Of a stretch of DNA of 64,000 nt, positions 62,246 to 64,000 are shown one piece after another. Source of the stretch: Pseudomonas sp. UYIF39 (GTDB lineage Bacteria; Pseudomonadota; Gammaproteobacteria; Pseudomonadales; Pseudomonadaceae); contig NZ_JALBYU010000013.1 of the NCBI RefSeq assembly GCF_029963765.1, positions 62,001 through 126,000 of the forward strand, in the 5' to 3' direction. The stretch's first letter is position 1. Every line of letters begins with the position of its first letter. A program made the position numbers and the translations under genes. The notes below the pieces were generated by a model. The model saw only the letters and a program-made list of their open reading frames with translations, made no database searches and had not been told where the DNA came from.

Positions 62246-63166
62246 ATGAGCAACTGGTTAGTAGACAAACTGATCCCTTCGATCATGCGTTCCGAGGTCA
62301 AGAAGAGCTCGGTGCCTGAAGGTCTGTGGCACAAATGCCCGTCTTGCGAGGCTGTGCTGTATCGTCCGGAGCTGGAAAAGACCCTGGACGTTTGCCCCAA
62401 GTGCAACCACCACATGCGTATCGGCGCTCGCGCCCGCATCGATATCTTCCTCGACGCTGAAGGCCGTGCCGAACTGGGCGCGGACCTGGAGCCGGTTGAC
62501 CGTCTGAAGTTCCGCGACGGCAAGAAGTACAAGGATCGCCTGACCGCTGCGCAGAAGCAGACCGGTGAAAAAGACGCACTGATCTCCATGAGCGGCACCC
62601 TGCTGGGCATGCCGGTAGTGGTTTCGGCCTTCGAATTCTCTTTCATGGGGGGGTCGATGGGCGCCATCGTTGGTGAGCGTTTTGTTCGCGCCGCCAATTA
62701 CGCGCTGGAAAACCGTTGCCCGATGATCTGCTTCGCCGCTTCTGGCGGTGCGCGGATGCAGGAAGCCCTGATCTCCCTGATGCAAATGGCCAAGACCTCT
62801 GCGGTGCTGGCGCGTCTGCGTGAAGAAGGCATTCCGTTCATCTCCGTGCTGACCGACCCGGTCTACGGTGGTGTTTCCGCCAGTCTGGCGATGCTCGGCG
62901 ACGTGATTGTCGGCGAGCCGAAAGCCCTGATCGGCTTCGCTGGCCCGCGTGTCATTGAACAAACCGTGCGTGAAAAACTGCCGGAAGGCTTCCAGCGCAG
63001 CGAATTCCTGCTGGAACACGGTGCGATCGACATGATCATTCACCGTCAGGAACTGCGTCCGCGTCTGGGCAATCTGCTGGCACAAATGATGGGCCTGCCG
63101 ACGCCGAAATTCGTCGCCGCGCCAATCGAGCCAATCGTGGTTCCACCGGTACCCGCCAACATATGA
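62246..63166 (+). CDS. accD: Acetyl-CoA carboxylase, carboxyltransferase subunit beta
   Basis: 306 residues. Forms the carboxyltransferase with AccA and makes malonyl-CoA for fatty acid synthesis. The N-terminal zinc ribbon has four Cys (KCPSCEAVL ... DVCPKCNHHM). The crotonase-fold carboxyltransferase domain has FSFMGGSMGAIVGERF, 'SGGARMQEALISLMQMAKTS' and 'PVYGGVSASLAMLGDVIVGE'. Start at the ATG of MSNWLVDK with GGAGAAAG upstream. It overlaps folC by ATGA. Confidence 0.98.
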   Translation: MSNWLVDKLIPSIMRSEVKKSSVPEGLWHKCPSCEAVLYRPELEKTLDVCPKCNHHMRIGARARIDIFLDAEGRAELGADLEPVDRLKFRDGKKYKDRLTAAQKQTGEKDALISMSGTLLGMPVVVSAFEFSFMGGSMGAIVGERFVRAANYALENRCPMICFAASGGARMQEALISLMQMAKTSAVLARLREEGIPFISVLTDPVYGGVSASLAMLGDVIVGEPKALIGFAGPRVIEQTVREKLPEGFQRSEFLLEHGAIDMIIHRQELRPRLGNLLAQMMGLPTPKFVAAPIEPIVVPPVPANI

Positions 63167-64000
63167 TCGAACGTACCCTTGGCGAGTGGCTCGCCTACCT
63201 TGAGCAGTTGCACCCTTCGGCCATCGACATGGGCCTGGAGCGCTCGCAACAGGTAGCGTCCCGTATGGGACTGGGCAAGCCGGCGCCTCGGGTGATCACG
63301 GTCACCGGTACCAACGGCAAAGGTTCTACCTGCGCATTCGTGGCTTCATTGCTGCGGGCGCAGGGCCTGAACGTCGGTGTCTACAATTCTCCGCACTTGC
63401 TGCGATACAACGAGCGGGTGCAGGTCAATGGCGTCGAAGCCACTGACGCCGAGCTGTGCGAAGCCTTTGCCGCGGTCGAGGCAGGCCGTGGCGACACATC
63501 CTTGACGTACTTCGAAATGGGCACCCTGGCTGCGTTCTGGCTGTTTCAACACGCCAGTCTCGACGCAGTGGTGCTGGAAGTAGGGCTGGGCGGGCGTCTG
63601 GATACGGTCAACGTGGTCGATGCCGATATGGCGCTGGTCACCAGCATCGGTGTCGATCACGCGGATTATCTGGGCGATACCCGTGAGTCCGTAGCGTTCG
63701 AAAAGGCCGGCATCTTCCGCCAGGGCGCGCCTGCGCTCTGTGGCGACCTGAATCCTCCGCAGCCTCTGCTGGATAAAGCCCGCGAGCTCAATTGCCCGTT
63801 TTTCCTGCGTGGGCGCGATTTCGACCTCGGCATCACTGATCGCAACTGGCAATGGCGCGGTATTGACGCTCAAGGGCGTGTGGTCGAGCTGCATGATCTG
63901 CCGTTGCTCGATCTGCCGATGGAAAACGCCGCGCTGGCGTTGCAGGCTTACCTGCTGCTCGGGTTGCCTTGGGTGGATGCACAACTTATTGCTGCGCTGA
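63163..64000 (+). CDS. folC: Folylpolyglutamate / dihydrofolate synthase, 5' part
   Basis: 279 complete codons, open at the right edge. Starts MIERTLGEWLAYLEQLHPS; the ATG overlaps the accD stop. The P-loop ITVTGTNGKGSTCAF, SPHLLRYNERVQVNG, 'VLEVGLGGRLDTVNVVDADM' and 'SIGVDHADYLGDT' identify FolC, which adds glutamates to folate and makes dihydrofolate. About a third of the gene is missing beyond the window. Confidence 0.97.
   Translation, partial: MIERTLGEWLAYLEQLHPSAIDMGLERSQQVASRMGLGKPAPRVITVTGTNGKGSTCAFVASLLRAQGLNVGVYNSPHLLRYNERVQVNGVEATDAELCEAFAAVEAGRGDTSLTYFEMGTLAAFWLFQHASLDAVVLEVGLGGRLDTVNVVDADMALVTSIGVDHADYLGDTRESVAFEKAGIFRQGAPALCGDLNPPQPLLDKARELNCPFFLRGRDFDLGITDRNWQWRGIDAQGRVVELHDLPLLDLPMENAALALQAYLLLGLPWVDAQLIAAL

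Overview
The window is from a Pseudomonas chromosome, most likely of the P. fluorescens group. The right half has the gene order I remember from Pseudomonas: tRNA-Asn, aminotransferase, uvrB, emrAB-like pump, gltX, tRNA cluster, leuC-leuD-leuB, asd, asd-like, fimV, truA, trpF, accD, folC. It also carries two kinds of REP-type inverted repeat pairs typical of that group. GC is high throughout.

Left part, bases 1 to about 33,800, accessory and mostly catabolic. (i) The end of a CitE/HpcH-like gene. (ii) An apparent operon at 399-7101: HpaB-type flavin monooxygenase, carboxymuconolactone-decarboxylase-like protein, homoprotocatechuate-type extradiol dioxygenase, flavin reductase fused to a MarR-like domain, fumarylacetoacetate-hydrolase-like enzyme, beta-class glutathione transferase and a LysR regulator. 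This looks like a phenol-to-catechol, meta-cleavage, hydrolysis route. (iii) An envelope and uptake module at 7609-15726: DUF1302 barrel, DUF1329 protein, YCF48/BNR-repeat protein, RND/MMPL transporter and an aromatic-acid-type MFS permease. (iv) Small-protein and redox modules at 15876-20544: two VOC proteins, an NTF2/SnoaL-like protein, an EthD-like barrel, an SMP-30 lactonase and two SDRs, the first of which lacks the catalytic Tyr and Lys. (v) Two overlapping LysR genes, a second SnoaL-like gene, three CocE/NonD-type acyl esterases, two paralogous TetR genes and a MarR gene (20828-32018). Two of the esterases carry an extra N-terminal module of about 190 residues. The two TetR/esterase pairs share almost the same operator palindrome. 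Together this reads as a system to import, de-esterify, hydroxylate and ring-cleave an unidentified, probably hydrophobic phenolic compound. The substrate cannot be read from sequence.

A small islet of two overlapping genes (32434-33767) lies against the 3' end of tRNA-Asn. One protein looks like a ribbon-helix-helix protein. The other is a multi-zinc-finger protein whose C-terminus resembles phage Mu Com. This may be a remnant of an integrated element.

Right part, about 33,860-64,000, core genome: tRNA-Asn; aromatic/aspartate aminotransferase; uvrB; DHA2/HlyD efflux pair; gltX; a tandemly duplicated tRNA-Ala/tRNA-Glu unit behind a strong sigma-70 promoter; TetR, hydrolase, thioesterase and dusC genes; a five-PAS GGDEF-EAL protein; a LysR gene divergent from leuC; leuC, leuD, a SAM methyltransferase, leuB; asd and an asd-like gene without the catalytic Cys; fimV; truA; trpF; accD; and the 5' part of folC, which runs off the end of the window.
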